Origin: a virus
Virus record (IMG/VR): IMGVR_UViG_3300008110_000301
Location: 1-28,604 of that record
Direction: 5' to 3' (one strand)
DNA length: 28,604 nt
A program made the translations under genes and the position numbers. This document shows positions 15,580 to 21,219 of the stretch, piece by piece. Below the pieces are notes generated by a model. That model was not told where the DNA came from. It searched no databases and saw nothing but the letters and a program-made list of their open reading frames with translations. Each line of letters begins with the position of its first letter. Within the stretch, counting starts at the first letter, position 1.

Positions 15580-16094
15580 TGCTCCTACCTGATCATGAGA
15601 TCTGCCGCCTGTGCAAGCAGGAGGCGATGGTGACGCCCTACAACGACGATCACCTGAACCCAGCCAGCTTGGACGTGACGCTGGGCGATCGGATCATGAT
15701 CGAGGTGGCCGGTCATCCTGAGCTGCAGATCCTTGGCATCACTGGCCACACGCAGGAGGATCCGTTCTGGATTCAGCCGGGTGAATGGTTCTTGGCGGAG
15801 ACCAGGGAGATCTTCAACCTGCCCGATCACGTCGGTGCGCAGTTCGTTCTCAAGTCAAGTCGCGCACGCGAAGGCTGGGATCACGCTGAGGCCGGATGGT
15901 GTGATCCCGGTTGGTATGGCAGCAGGCTGACAATGGAGCTGAAGAATGGCCGCCGGATGCATCCACTGCCGATCTGGCCTGGCCTACGCATCGGGCAGAT
16001 GAAGTTCCTGCTGGTGAGCGGTCGACCGGATCGGAGCTATGCCGCCACAGGGCGCTACAACGCCGATCTCGGCGTCACGGGCAGCAAGGGCTAG
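15579..16094 (+). CDS. dcd: dCTP deaminase / dUTPase-like protein
   Basis: This 171-residue protein belongs to the Dcd/Dut fold group. Family motifs are NPASLDVTLGD (27-37), LKSSRAREG (91-99, with S93 and R97 matching the catalytic Ser and Arg of E. coli Dcd), AGWCDPGWYGSRLTMELKN (105-123, with E120 as the likely catalytic Glu, one residue later than usual), GLRIGQMKF (135-143) and the C-terminal YNADLG. It should convert dCTP to dUTP or hydrolyse dUTP for the phage dTTP pool. It overlaps the endolysin stop by one base and ends the rightward block, so it is probably expressed late with it, unusual for a nucleotide enzyme. Confidence 0.85.
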   Translation: MLLPDHEICRLCKQEAMVTPYNDDHLNPASLDVTLGDRIMIEVAGHPELQILGITGHTQEDPFWIQPGEWFLAETREIFNLPDHVGAQFVLKSSRAREGWDHAEAGWCDPGWYGSRLTMELKNGRRMHPLPIWPGLRIGQMKFLLVSGRPDRSYAATGRYNADLGVTGSKG

Positions 16095-16279
16095 CGCGCC
16101 ATCGGATGCTGCAGCGGCGCCATCCGCAGCCGATGGATGTTGCCGGGCGCTTCAGCCGGATCATCCAGCGGGATCATCGTGTAATCGTCGCAGCCGTGCT
16201 GCTCCGCGAAGCTGGTGGCAGCGATGTGGGTGGTGAACGGTCCGATATGCCACGGACCGATGCGGAGGATGTAAGTCAT
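16091..16279 (-). CDS. Small protein of unknown function
   Basis: The product has 62 residues, MTYILRIGPWHIGPFTTHIAATSFAEQHGCDDYTMIPLDDPAEAP..., with a beta-beta-helix look and no membrane segment. No family is recognised. Its ATG overlaps the stop of the methyltransferase-like gene (ATGA) and its stop interlocks with the dcd-like stop from the other strand. Coupling to the gene upstream supports expression as an operon. Confidence 0.62.
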   Translation of the reverse strand: MTYILRIGPWHIGPFTTHIAATSFAEQHGCDDYTMIPLDDPAEAPGNIHRLRMAPLQHPMAR

Positions 16280-16878
16280 GGGAGGAAGGCTAACTGCTGT
16301 GCAACAGGTGGTAACTCACGCGCACCCCATTGATCGCCCATGGCATCGGCGATCCCTTGATAGGTGCGCGAGCGCTCCTTCCATCGGTCCGGTGATGGAG
16401 GGAGATTCAGGATCCGCTGCTCACGCCCATCGGCGTAGCTGGTCGGTCTGAGCTTTGGGAGGTTATGCAGCCACAGGCAGGTTGTCTTCACTTCGCCATG
16501 TCCGTACTCCCATGGCTGGATGATCTGATCCGGCTTGCGGATGGTGGTGCTGATCATGCTGACTGGATTCTCGAGGCACCAGCGTGGGATCGGTGCTGCT
16601 ATCAGCAGGCGAACAAAGTCCATGGCCTGATCGGTCAAAGCAGGATCACGCTTACCCGAGTAAGTCGCCCACATGCCGCTGATGGCGAGATAGGTGCAGG
16701 GAGGGTGAGCAACCATCAGATCCCAGCCTTGATCGAGGATCTCCTCGACTGGTTGCTGCAGATGCCAACGGGGGTCGGCCTCGCACTCGAGCAGATCGCA
16801 GCTCCATGCGTCATGGCCATGGCGGCGGAAGGCATCACGCACTCGGCCGCTGTATTCGCAGGCGACAAGGACTCGCAT
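16276..16878 (-). CDS. Orphan DNA cytosine C5-methyltransferase-like protein
   Basis: This 200-residue protein begins MRVLVACEYSGRVRDAFRRHGHDAWSCDLL, the SAM-binding motif I region. A 'WDLMVAHPPCTYLA' segment holds the PPC catalytic motif (59-61), and 'WCLENPVS' (100-107) matches the EN-type motif VI. It is far shorter than a normal C5-methyltransferase (over 300 residues) and lacks a clear target recognition domain. This short group is common in phages and is annotated as methyltransferase-like. Possible roles are modifying phage DNA or acting with a partner. No restriction enzyme lies beside it. Confidence 0.78.
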   Translation of the reverse strand: MRVLVACEYSGRVRDAFRRHGHDAWSCDLLECEADPRWHLQQPVEEILDQGWDLMVAHPPCTYLAISGMWATYSGKRDPALTDQAMDFVRLLIAAPIPRWCLENPVSMISTTIRKPDQIIQPWEYGHGEVKTTCLWLHNLPKLRPTSYADGREQRILNLPPSPDRWKERSRTYQGIADAMGDQWGARELPPVAQQLAFLP

Positions 16879-17045
16879 CAGTAGAGGCGCTTGATCTCGA
16901 TGTCGCGGTTGGTGATGGGGTTGAACTTCATGAGGACGACAATGGCATCAGGGCGCTCAGTATGGCCACGCTCGGCTGCAGCGATGGCGGCCTTGCGGGT
17001 CATCATGCCGGTCTGAGCGATGCCGTTGACTTCGAGAAAGAACAT
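16878..17045 (-). CDS. Small protein upstream of the methyltransferase
   Basis: ATG at 17045 (minus strand) gives 55 residues beginning MFFLEVNGIAQTGMMTRKAA, then IAAAERGHTERPDAIVVLMKFNP. It has alternating beta and helix character and no known motif. Its stop shares one base with the methyltransferase start (TGATG), so the two are translationally coupled, and it is the first gene of this leftward operon. Function unknown. Confidence 0.62.
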   Translation of the reverse strand: MFFLEVNGIAQTGMMTRKAAIAAAERGHTERPDAIVVLMKFNPITNRDIEIKRLY

Positions 17046-17085
17046 GATCGGGTGGCTGTCGATAGAGAAAGAATACCCCGCCCGT

Positions 17086-17100
17086 GGGGCACAGTGCCCC
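17086..17100. promoter_or_regulatory. Perfect 15-bp palindrome between divergent operons, operator candidate
   Basis: GGGGCACAGTGCCCC is a 7-bp perfect inverted repeat around one central base. A further half-site GGGCAC (17108-17113) lies 7 bp beyond it. The element sits in the 137-bp gap (17046-17182) between the leftward methyltransferase operon and the rightward small protein/HNH pair. A symmetric site here fits a dimeric regulator acting on both promoters. An RNA hairpin is the alternative, but no U-run follows. Confidence 0.45.
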
Positions 17101-17182
17101 GGATGCAGGGCACGTTAACGAACTGTCACATCTGCCGATCCCGTCTCACCCGCTACCGTTTAACCAGCCGGGGCTGCCGCCC

Positions 17183-17368
17183 ATGCGGGCGTACATCGTG
17201 GAGATCACCGCCAAGGTGCTGGTGCGCTCCGAAACCGATCCCGAGGAGCTGCCGGCTGACATTTACTCCCAGATCGCTGAGTTCGTCCACAACGAGGAAG
17301 ATCTCCTAGAGCTGGGCATCGAGCTGTTCACCCTTCCCGTGGACCTCTGTGGATCAACACCACATTGA
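17183..17368 (+). CDS. Small protein of unknown function
   Basis: ATG 17183 gives 61 residues (MRAYIVEITAKVLVRSETDPEELPADIYSQIAEFVHNEEDLLELG...). An upstream in-frame ATG at 17084 would include the palindrome and a proline-rich, non-conserved stretch, so the shorter start is preferred. The sequence has a beta strand followed by an acidic helical region, and resembles small early phage proteins. Its end overlaps the HNH start by 20 bases, suggesting a two-gene unit. Function unknown. Confidence 0.6.
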   Translation: MRAYIVEITAKVLVRSETDPEELPADIYSQIAEFVHNEEDLLELGIELFTLPVDLCGSTPH

Positions 17369-17693
17369 CGAAACCCGGCTGGTCACACGCCGCTCGGCTC
17401 GTGATCAGATCCACCTCCGCTGGGGATATAGGTGCGCCTATTGCAACGATCCCCTCGGCCGTAGCCCCACCCTCGATCACGTCATCCCTAAGGTCCACGG
17501 TGGCCTGACGGTCCGCGAGAACCTGGTCTCCTGCTGCCTGATGTGCAACAGCCAGAAAGGCCACAAGCCATGGGTCGACTGGTATCGCGCTCAACCGTTC
17601 TGGTCTGCGCTTGGTGAATGGGCGATCGTGCAGTGGATCACCAGCCACTCAGAACATCGTCAGCCAGATGGTGGCGAGCAACATGCCGCCTAG
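17349..17693 (+). CDS. HNH endonuclease, small
   Basis: A GTG start gives 114 residues. The HNH core is complete: zinc pair C29-x2-C32 (YRCAYC), D43-H44 (TLDHVIPKVHGG), N58 (RENLV) and the second zinc pair C63-x2-C66 followed by N67 (CLMCNSQKGHK). The C-terminal 'WVDWYRAQPFWSALGEWAIVQWI' helix is typical of small cyanobacterial and phage HNH proteins. It could cut DNA during recombination or act as a free-standing homing enzyme. It is not beside the terminase here. It overlaps the gene before it and converges on the leftward block. Confidence 0.85.
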   Translation: MDQHHIDETRLVTRRSARDQIHLRWGYRCAYCNDPLGRSPTLDHVIPKVHGGLTVRENLVSCCLMCNSQKGHKPWVDWYRAQPFWSALGEWAIVQWITSHSEHRQPDGGEQHAA

Positions 17694-17732
17694 CCACGTC
17701 AGGCCGAAGATCACCACCGGCGGGTACTTCAT
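17649..17732 (-). CDS. 27-residue hydrophobic membrane peptide (tentative)
   Basis: The minus-strand ATG at 17732 opens 27 residues, essentially one transmembrane helix (VVIFGLTWLGGMLLATIWLTMF) after MKYPP. Its ATG overlaps the stop of the gene before it by TGATG, as in other coupled pairs of this operon. It overlaps the end of the convergent HNH gene by 45 bases. It is too short to assign; single-helix peptides like this can be toxins, host-membrane effectors or lysis modulators. Confidence 0.42.
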   Translation of the reverse strand: MKYPPVVIFGLTWLGGMLLATIWLTMF

Positions 17733-17899
17733 GGCCGCAGCATCTGATTGAGGTAGATCTCCGCCTGGAACCAGTCCGAGCTATACCGGCACACGCCACC
17801 GACACAACTCCGGTAGTACACCTCACCCTTCACAGGCATCAGCACCTCGATGTAGCCGCCGTCTCGATCAGTCCGGCTGATCACTTCAGGTCCGAACAT
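17729..17899 (-). CDS. Small protein of unknown function
   Basis: ATG 17899 gives 56 residues beginning MFGPEVISRTDRDGGYIEVL, then MPVKGEVYYRSCVGGVCRYS. It is beta-rich with a C-x5-C pair. It overlaps the stop of its upstream neighbour by 19 bases and is coupled to the membrane peptide after it. No family recognised. Confidence 0.6.
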   Translation of the reverse strand: MFGPEVISRTDRDGGYIEVLMPVKGEVYYRSCVGGVCRYSSDWFQAEIYLNQMLRP

Positions 17900-18093
17900 T
17901 GCCGTGCCTCCTCACGATGGATCCATGTCTTTAGGTCCGCCACATAGTCGCGCAGTACCTGCGCCTGCTGGAGGTGCCATCCATCGCCCGATGCAAACCA
18001 GAGCCGGTTATGCCGGTCGATTGCCTGCAGCGATTGATGGATGAGCACATTCCACGGCTCACGGATAGGCGTGTTGAACTCACGCTTTGACAC
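17881..18093 (-). CDS. Small protein of unknown function
   Basis: The product has 70 residues (MSKREFNTPIREPWNVLIHQSLQAIDRHNRLWFASGDGWHLQQAQVLRDYVADLKTWIHREEARQ...). It is helical, Trp- and His-rich and soluble. Nineteen bases separate it from the gene upstream. No function can be assigned. Confidence 0.65.
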   Translation of the reverse strand: MSKREFNTPIREPWNVLIHQSLQAIDRHNRLWFASGDGWHLQQAQVLRDYVADLKTWIHREEARQCSDLK

Positions 18094-18112
18094 GGCGACC
18101 TGGCGGCCTCTA

Positions 18113-18451
18113 TCAGTCTGCCGCCGGCAATGCCCGCTGGAAGAAGTCGCAACTCATTGCGTAGCGCCCGCCACTTCGCTTGCTCTCCGGCAGCAGCAAA
18201 TCGCAACGCTGGGTACTCATCTCCCACTGGATGCAGTCCCAGCACATCACGCTGGCCGTCTCCGGTCTGATGCTGGCCACCGCCGCTTGGAAGACTGCCT
18301 CAGCCTTCAGCAGCGCATCGTGCAGGCTGTTGGTGCCAGTGTCCACCTCGACCTGGTGCTCAGCCTTCGGACCAAGGATCACGCGCGCGTGCCATGTCCG
18401 ATCGATGCGGTCGCACACCAGCAGTAATCGGCCAGCGTGCAACCTGATCAT
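18113..18451 (-). CDS. Small cysteine-rich protein, probable zinc binder
   Basis: The product has 112 residues. The N-terminal half is beta-alpha (MIRLHAGRLLLVCDRIDRTWHARVILGPK...). The C-terminal part holds MCWDCIQWEMSTQRCDLLLPESKRSGGRYAMSCDFF, with four spaced cysteines (C-x2-C, then C and C) that look like a zinc site. Similar C4 segments occur in small phage and plasmid proteins of unknown role. It overlaps the upstream gene by an ATGA-type join. Confidence 0.66.
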   Translation of the reverse strand: MIRLHAGRLLLVCDRIDRTWHARVILGPKAEHQVEVDTGTNSLHDALLKAEAVFQAAVASIRPETASVMCWDCIQWEMSTQRCDLLLPESKRSGGRYAMSCDFFQRALPAAD

Positions 18452-18669
18452 TCATCCTCTCCATAGCTCGGCTGGTGATACAACCGCTCGAGCTGCATCG
18501 ATAGCGGTTCATCGGCCTGCGTGATATCGATCGGATCGTTCTGATCCCGCACGATGAAGACCATCCGAGAGCCGTGGCGCTTCACCACCAGCAGGCCGAT
18601 GCGCTCGCTGCGGCATAGGATCCGCAGCGCTTGCCGCTCAAGCCAGTTCAGGCGGAGATGTTCGAGCAT
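18448..18669 (-). CDS. Small protein of unknown function
   Basis: The preferred start is ATG 18669 (MLEHLRLNWLERQALRILCRSERIGLLVVKRHGSRMVFIV...), giving 73 residues. A longer in-frame start at 18705 lies deeper in the upstream gene. The protein has a basic helical N-terminus, a beta core and an acidic C-terminus. It overlaps the DUF3310 gene by 22 bases and the next gene by four. Function unknown. Confidence 0.62.
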   Translation of the reverse strand: MLEHLRLNWLERQALRILCRSERIGLLVVKRHGSRMVFIVRDQNDPIDITQADEPLSMQLERLYHQPSYGEDE

Positions 18670-18908
18670 GACTCCATCTTGGCAATGAGTCGATTCAGAT
18701 ACCACTCCGCTTTACGGGCATCCTCGAGCGCGTTGCCCTTGAGCCACATGCGGATCATGTACTTGAGCGCCTGCCCCTGCAGGTATGCCGGGACCATGTG
18801 CGGTGCATCGGCGATCACCGACTCGATGAAGTCGATGGCCTCGATGGTGCCCGCCTGATAGTGCGGGGGGTGGTTCACGAGGTCGCTTGCTGTTCTGCGT
18901 TTTTCCAT
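18648..18908 (-). CDS. DUF3310 family protein
   Basis: With ATG 18908 the protein has 86 residues. It matches the DUF3310 pattern closely: VNHPPHYQAGTIEAIDFIESVI near the N-terminus, then LQGQALKYMIRMWLKGNALEDARKAEWYLNRLI. These proteins are common in phage early regions and are sometimes called nucleotide kinase-like, but their reaction is not established. The long upstream extension to 19100 reads through the HTH gene in another frame and looks non-coding. Confidence 0.85.
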   Translation of the reverse strand: MEKRRTASDLVNHPPHYQAGTIEAIDFIESVIADAPHMVPAYLQGQALKYMIRMWLKGNALEDARKAEWYLNRLIAKMESCSNISA

Positions 18909-19093
18909 TTCTTGCGGGTGATAATGTCGTAGACGTGGGTGCTGGTGATGCCGTAGATGGCCGCCAGCTGTTTGATTGTCCAGCCGCTGGCGTACAGCTT
19001 GCGAATGTCGATGGCGTTCTGCGGCGTCAATACAGCGTTGCCGGGCACATGGCCTGGCCTGAAGCTGGTGCTGGTCGGCGCCTTCACCGCCAC
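18875..19093 (-). CDS. Small helix-turn-helix DNA-binding protein
   Basis: A GTG start gives 72 residues. LTPQNAIDIRKLYASGWTIKQLAAIYGITSTHVYDIITRKKWKN (about 22-65) is a homeodomain-like / HTH_23-type motif with the recognition helix around ITSTHVYDII. It may regulate phage transcription. It overlaps both neighbours (10 and 34 bases). The start may instead be the GTG two codons later. Confidence 0.75.
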   Translation of the reverse strand: MAVKAPTSTSFRPGHVPGNAVLTPQNAIDIRKLYASGWTIKQLAAIYGITSTHVYDIITRKKWKNAEQQATS

Positions 19094-19374
19094 TTCTCAC
19101 CCATCAGCACCTGGCGGCACACCTCAATGGCCTGCTGCGCCTGCTTCTGCGTCATCACCGATTCGGTCTCATCCATCGCCTTCACCACTCGGTCGAGCAG
19201 TGTGCCGTAGTCCGTGTCACGGAAGTTTGCGGCAATGTCGAGCGCAAACTCCTCCCACAGGCCGGTGAGGGTGCCACGCAGTGGATGGCCATACGGCAAC
19301 TCCTGACGGCCACTGCGTTGATACAGCGCCTCCATCATGTCGGCGCGCTGCTGGTCGAGTTGCGTGGTGGTCAT
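19084..19374 (-). CDS. Small helical protein of unknown function
   Basis: The product has 96 residues (MTTTQLDQQRADMMEALYQRSGRQELPYGHPLRGTLTGLWEEFALDIAANFRDTDY...). It is acidic, mainly helical and soluble. Its ATG overlaps the stop of the previous gene (ATGA). No family recognised. Confidence 0.68.
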   Translation of the reverse strand: MTTTQLDQQRADMMEALYQRSGRQELPYGHPLRGTLTGLWEEFALDIAANFRDTDYGTLLDRVVKAMDETESVMTQKQAQQAIEVCRQVLMGEKWR

Positions 19375-19571
19375 TCGTCGAGGTACTTGCGAAGGTGGAG
19401 CAGTTCAGCACAGAGCTGTTCGCGGTTCTTGATGCCGCAAGTGTTGTGCAACTGATCGATGCGGATGTCGATCAGCAGGCGGAGGCGATCACGTTCTGAT
19501 GCCTGGCCAGCTTTGAAGGTGTTGCTGCCTTCGAGCAGGCTATAGAGACGAGCACGGGCAGCATCGTTCAT
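19371..19571 (-). CDS. Small helical protein of unknown function
   Basis: The product has 66 residues (MNDAARARLYSLLEGSNTFKAGQASERDRLRLLIDIRIDQLHNTCGIKNREQLCAELLHLRKYLDE). It is almost entirely helical with regular leucines, suggesting a coiled coil or dimer. It joins both neighbours by four-base overlaps. Function unknown. Confidence 0.66.
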   Translation of the reverse strand: MNDAARARLYSLLEGSNTFKAGQASERDRLRLLIDIRIDQLHNTCGIKNREQLCAELLHLRKYLDE

Positions 19572-19828
19572 CGGCTCTGCAGGGCGATCTGAATAGCAGC
19601 TTGGAAGTAGCCGGCCATCTTCATCCGGCGATATTCGCCACTGGCCTCCTCCGATTGTTTGTCCTCGATAAGGTCGTAGTTGTGCCTGGCTTCTTGGAGT
19701 GCGGCCAGCGTTTCGATGTTGAGCATGTCCAGTTCAGATCGGCTGAGATCATTCACCTTGTCCAAGTGGATGACTTTCGCGAGGATGAACGAACGATGGA
19801 AGGGAACAATGGATTGGTCTGGGGTCAT
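19568..19828 (-). CDS. Small protein of unknown function
   Basis: The product has 86 residues (MTPDQSIVPFHRSFILAKVIHLDKVNDLSRSELDMLNIETLAALQEARHNYDLIEDKQSEEASGEYRRMKMAGYFQAAIQ...). It is helical and charged. Start and stop overlap the neighbouring genes by four bases each, so it belongs to the coupled chain. No function can be assigned. Confidence 0.67.
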   Translation of the reverse strand: MTPDQSIVPFHRSFILAKVIHLDKVNDLSRSELDMLNIETLAALQEARHNYDLIEDKQSEEASGEYRRMKMAGYFQAAIQIALQSR

Positions 19829-20064
19829 GATGCAACTTCGATTTCAGCGGATGGCCAGCGGTTCTGGGCGTAGCGGATCGCAGCACCGACGTTCTCGGCG
19901 CGAGTGATCCAGAGCATCGGCCGAGCGCCGCTGGGATAAATTAGGAGGCGATACTCCTTAGTGCGGGCACCATTGCGTGGCCTGCTGATGCCCTCGCCGT
20001 AGACGCCCTGATCCTCGGGATCGGTGCGCCATTGGAAGGCGATCAGTGAGTTAGAGGTAGACAT
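19825..20064 (-). CDS. Small protein of unknown function
   Basis: The product has 79 residues (MSTSNSLIAFQWRTDPEDQGVYGEGISRPRNGARTKEYRLLIYPSGARPMLWITRAENVGAAIRYAQNRWPSAEIEVAS). It has a mixed beta-alpha pattern and a basic centre. It overlaps the upstream gene by 14 bases and the next by four. No family recognised. Confidence 0.66.
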   Translation of the reverse strand: MSTSNSLIAFQWRTDPEDQGVYGEGISRPRNGARTKEYRLLIYPSGARPMLWITRAENVGAAIRYAQNRWPSAEIEVAS

Positions 20065-20224
20065 TCGGATCGGTGACAGATTCAGGATTGAGCCATTCGA
20101 TCTGGTTCCACCAAGGGAGCCATGTATCGGCGGCGATCAGCTTGGCCTCCGTCAGGCTGTGCGCCAGTACGCACTCAACGACGTTGGCGGACTTGATCGT
20201 GAAGTAAAAGCGGCGGGGGGTCAC
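20051..20224 (-). CDS. Small protein of unknown function
   Basis: A GTG start at 20224, overlapping the stop of the gene before it by four bases, gives 57 residues (MTPRRFYFTIKSANVVECVLAHSLTEAKLIAADTWLPWWNQIEWLNPE...). A longer reading to 20578 passes through the small membrane gene and the zinc-ribbon gene in another frame and is not supported. The beta-hairpin plus helix and the WLPWWN patch are distinctive, but no function is known to me. Confidence 0.6.
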   Translation of the reverse strand: MTPRRFYFTIKSANVVECVLAHSLTEAKLIAADTWLPWWNQIEWLNPESVTDPNVYL

Positions 20225-20355
20225 TTGCGCACCTCGATGTAGGACTGCGTGCCGGAGTGCGTAGCGCCTGCTTGGTTGCCAGCCTCGATGCCGATCATGG
20301 CGAAAACGGCAGCGACGACCAGAAGGCAGATGACGTTGTTGATGCGGTTGATCAT
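20221..20355 (-). CDS. 44-residue single-pass membrane protein
   Basis: ATG 20355 opens MINRINNVICLLVVAAVFAM, continuing IGIEAGNQAGATHSGTQSYI and EVRK. One strong hydrophobic helix (VICLLVVAAVFAMIGI) after a short basic N-terminus could be a membrane anchor or a signal peptide with a roughly 20-residue exposed tail. Its stop overlaps the next GTG start. It is the first gene of the long coupled chain below 20355. Confidence 0.55.
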   Translation of the reverse strand: MINRINNVICLLVVAAVFAMIGIEAGNQAGATHSGTQSYIEVRK

Positions 20356-20363
20356 TGGATTGA

Positions 20364-20392
20364 AGAACAGTGGCCTGGTGGCCGTGGGTCAA
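20364..20392 (-). promoter_or_regulatory. Weak candidate promoter for the leftward small-gene operon
   Basis: On the minus strand TTGACC (20387-20392) is separated by exactly 17 bases from TGTTCT (20364-20369). The -35 is good and the -10 poor (3 of 6). It would give an almost leaderless transcript for the gene at 20355. The 83-bp gap 20356-20438 holds nothing else that I recognise. Confidence 0.25.
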
Positions 20393-20438
20393 TAATGCCG
20401 TGCCCCGTCGGCGGTGCACAGCGCCCTGTGACAGTTCT

Positions 20439-20669
20439 TCACACGGCCTCAGCGCCCACTGCCAGCTCAACCGGCACCCGCAGTTCTGGCTTGCTCTGCC
20501 CCTTGACGCGCCGCCCCCAGCCGACCACCGCCGGGCTGACAGGTAGCTCGACCGTGAACCACACATGGCCGCAGGCATTGCAGCCCCGCTTACGCACCGT
20601 CACCTCGGCGTCGCGGTTGTTCGTTGCCATTGCCTTGATGTCACCACTGGAGCACCTGGGGCACTGCAT
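20439..20669 (-). CDS. Small zinc-ribbon protein
   Basis: The product has 76 residues. The N-terminus MQCPRCSSGDIKAMATNNRDAEVTVRKRGCNACGHVWFTVE has C3-x2-C6 and C30-x2-C33, a four-cysteine zinc ribbon like the N-terminal part of NrdR, but without an ATP-cone. The C-terminus is short and basic. It could bind DNA as a small regulator. It diverges from the + gene at 20705. Confidence 0.72.
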   Translation of the reverse strand: MQCPRCSSGDIKAMATNNRDAEVTVRKRGCNACGHVWFTVELPVSPAVVGWGRRVKGQSKPELRVPVELAVGAEAV

Positions 20670-20678
20670 TGCTATCGT
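20670..20678 (+). promoter_or_regulatory. Extended -10-like promoter element for the lone + gene
   Basis: TGCTATCGT (TG at 20670-20671, TATCGT at 20673-20678) has the extended -10 layout TGnTATnnT, 26 bases before ATG 20705. No -35 is visible, as is usual for extended -10 promoters. It lies right at the start of the divergent zinc-ribbon gene. Confidence 0.3.
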
Positions 20679-20704
20679 GAGATGTACCCCACTGGTCTAG
20701 CACA

Positions 20705-20908
20705 ATGCAGTTCGGTGAGTGGATGGCCGTCACCCTTTCGGCAGAGCAGCAGTTCGAGATCGAAAAACATGCCCGCGCTCTGCTCAACAGCAAAGACGCG
20801 GGCACCATGGCCGTTGCTCTCTATAAGCAGGCCTGCTACCAGCAACAACTGCTGCAGCAGGCCGTGAACGAGATCGCGCGGCTCGAATGTAAACTGATGG
20901 GGCGTTAG
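20705..20908 (+). CDS. Small helical protein, lone rightward gene
   Basis: The product has 67 residues from ATG 20705, or 61 from ATG 20723 (MAVTLSAEQQFEIEKHARALLNSKDAGTMAVALYKQACYQQQLLQQAVNEIARLECKLMGR). It is fully helical, with a Gln-rich second half that could form a coiled coil. It is the only + gene within the leftward block, and its TAG interlocks with the TAA of the convergent gene (20905-20908). The protein pattern looks real; function unknown. Confidence 0.65.
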   Translation: MQFGEWMAVTLSAEQQFEIEKHARALLNSKDAGTMAVALYKQACYQQQLLQQAVNEIARLECKLMGR

Positions 20909-21219
20909 AACATGTCGTCGCTCACGTCGACCACCACGCCATCAGTGGCCGCGGCCAGCTTCTGCGCAGCATCACCGGGATCCACCCAGTCGCGCGGCGG
21001 CTGTGCCACGGCGCTTACATAGGCCAATCCCTTCTGGCTGGTCTTCTTCCAGCCGCTGATCGGCACCTGGACGCTGCCGTACTGGTCGGGCGTCTGGCTC
21101 ATCACAAAGCGGCAGAAGGCATCCAGCTCCTCCACTTTGATGTTCATCATCCCGCTGAAGTCCACCTTGCTTTCAGGCTTGGTCGACTTAAAGATGCTCA
21201 GGTTCAGCTTGAAGCTCAT
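20905..21219 (-). CDS. Recombination-operon protein of unknown function
   Basis: ATG 21219 gives 104 residues (MSFKLNLSIFKSTKPESKVDFSGMMNIKVEELDAFCRFVMSQTPDQYGSVQVPISGWKKTSQKGLAYVSAVAQPP...). The first part is beta-rich and the C-terminus acidic, ending DVSDDMF. An acidic tail with a terminal Phe is a feature of single-strand binding proteins, and the place after RecT- and RecE-like genes fits, but no OB-fold motif is certain. Its ATG overlaps the HTH gene stop by four bases. A longer start at 21363 would run through that gene. Confidence 0.68.
   Translation of the reverse strand: MSFKLNLSIFKSTKPESKVDFSGMMNIKVEELDAFCRFVMSQTPDQYGSVQVPISGWKKTSQKGLAYVSAVAQPPRDWVDPGDAAQKLAAATDGVVVDVSDDMF

Noticed and set aside
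16465-16884. Rightward frame opposite the methyltransferase-like gene
   Set aside because: The leftward frame has the PPC and EN motifs and coupled neighbours; the rightward product has no family features.
17076-17113. Rho-independent terminator at the GC-rich inverted repeats
   Set aside because: The stem is perfect but no T-run follows on either strand, and both flanking genes point away from it.
18909-19100. 64-residue N-terminal extension of the DUF3310 protein
   Set aside because: The extension is His/Arg-rich shadow sequence of the HTH gene; the DUF3310 homology begins just after ATG 18908.
20225-20578. Long extension of the 57-residue gene at 20051-20224
   Set aside because: It crosses a small membrane gene and the zinc-ribbon gene in another frame and is Arg/Ser/His-rich; the GTG at 20224 overlaps the upstream stop as in neighbouring pairs.
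20257-20700. Rightward frame of 147 codons
   Set aside because: It is antisense to the zinc-ribbon gene and the 44-residue membrane protein, with low-complexity composition.
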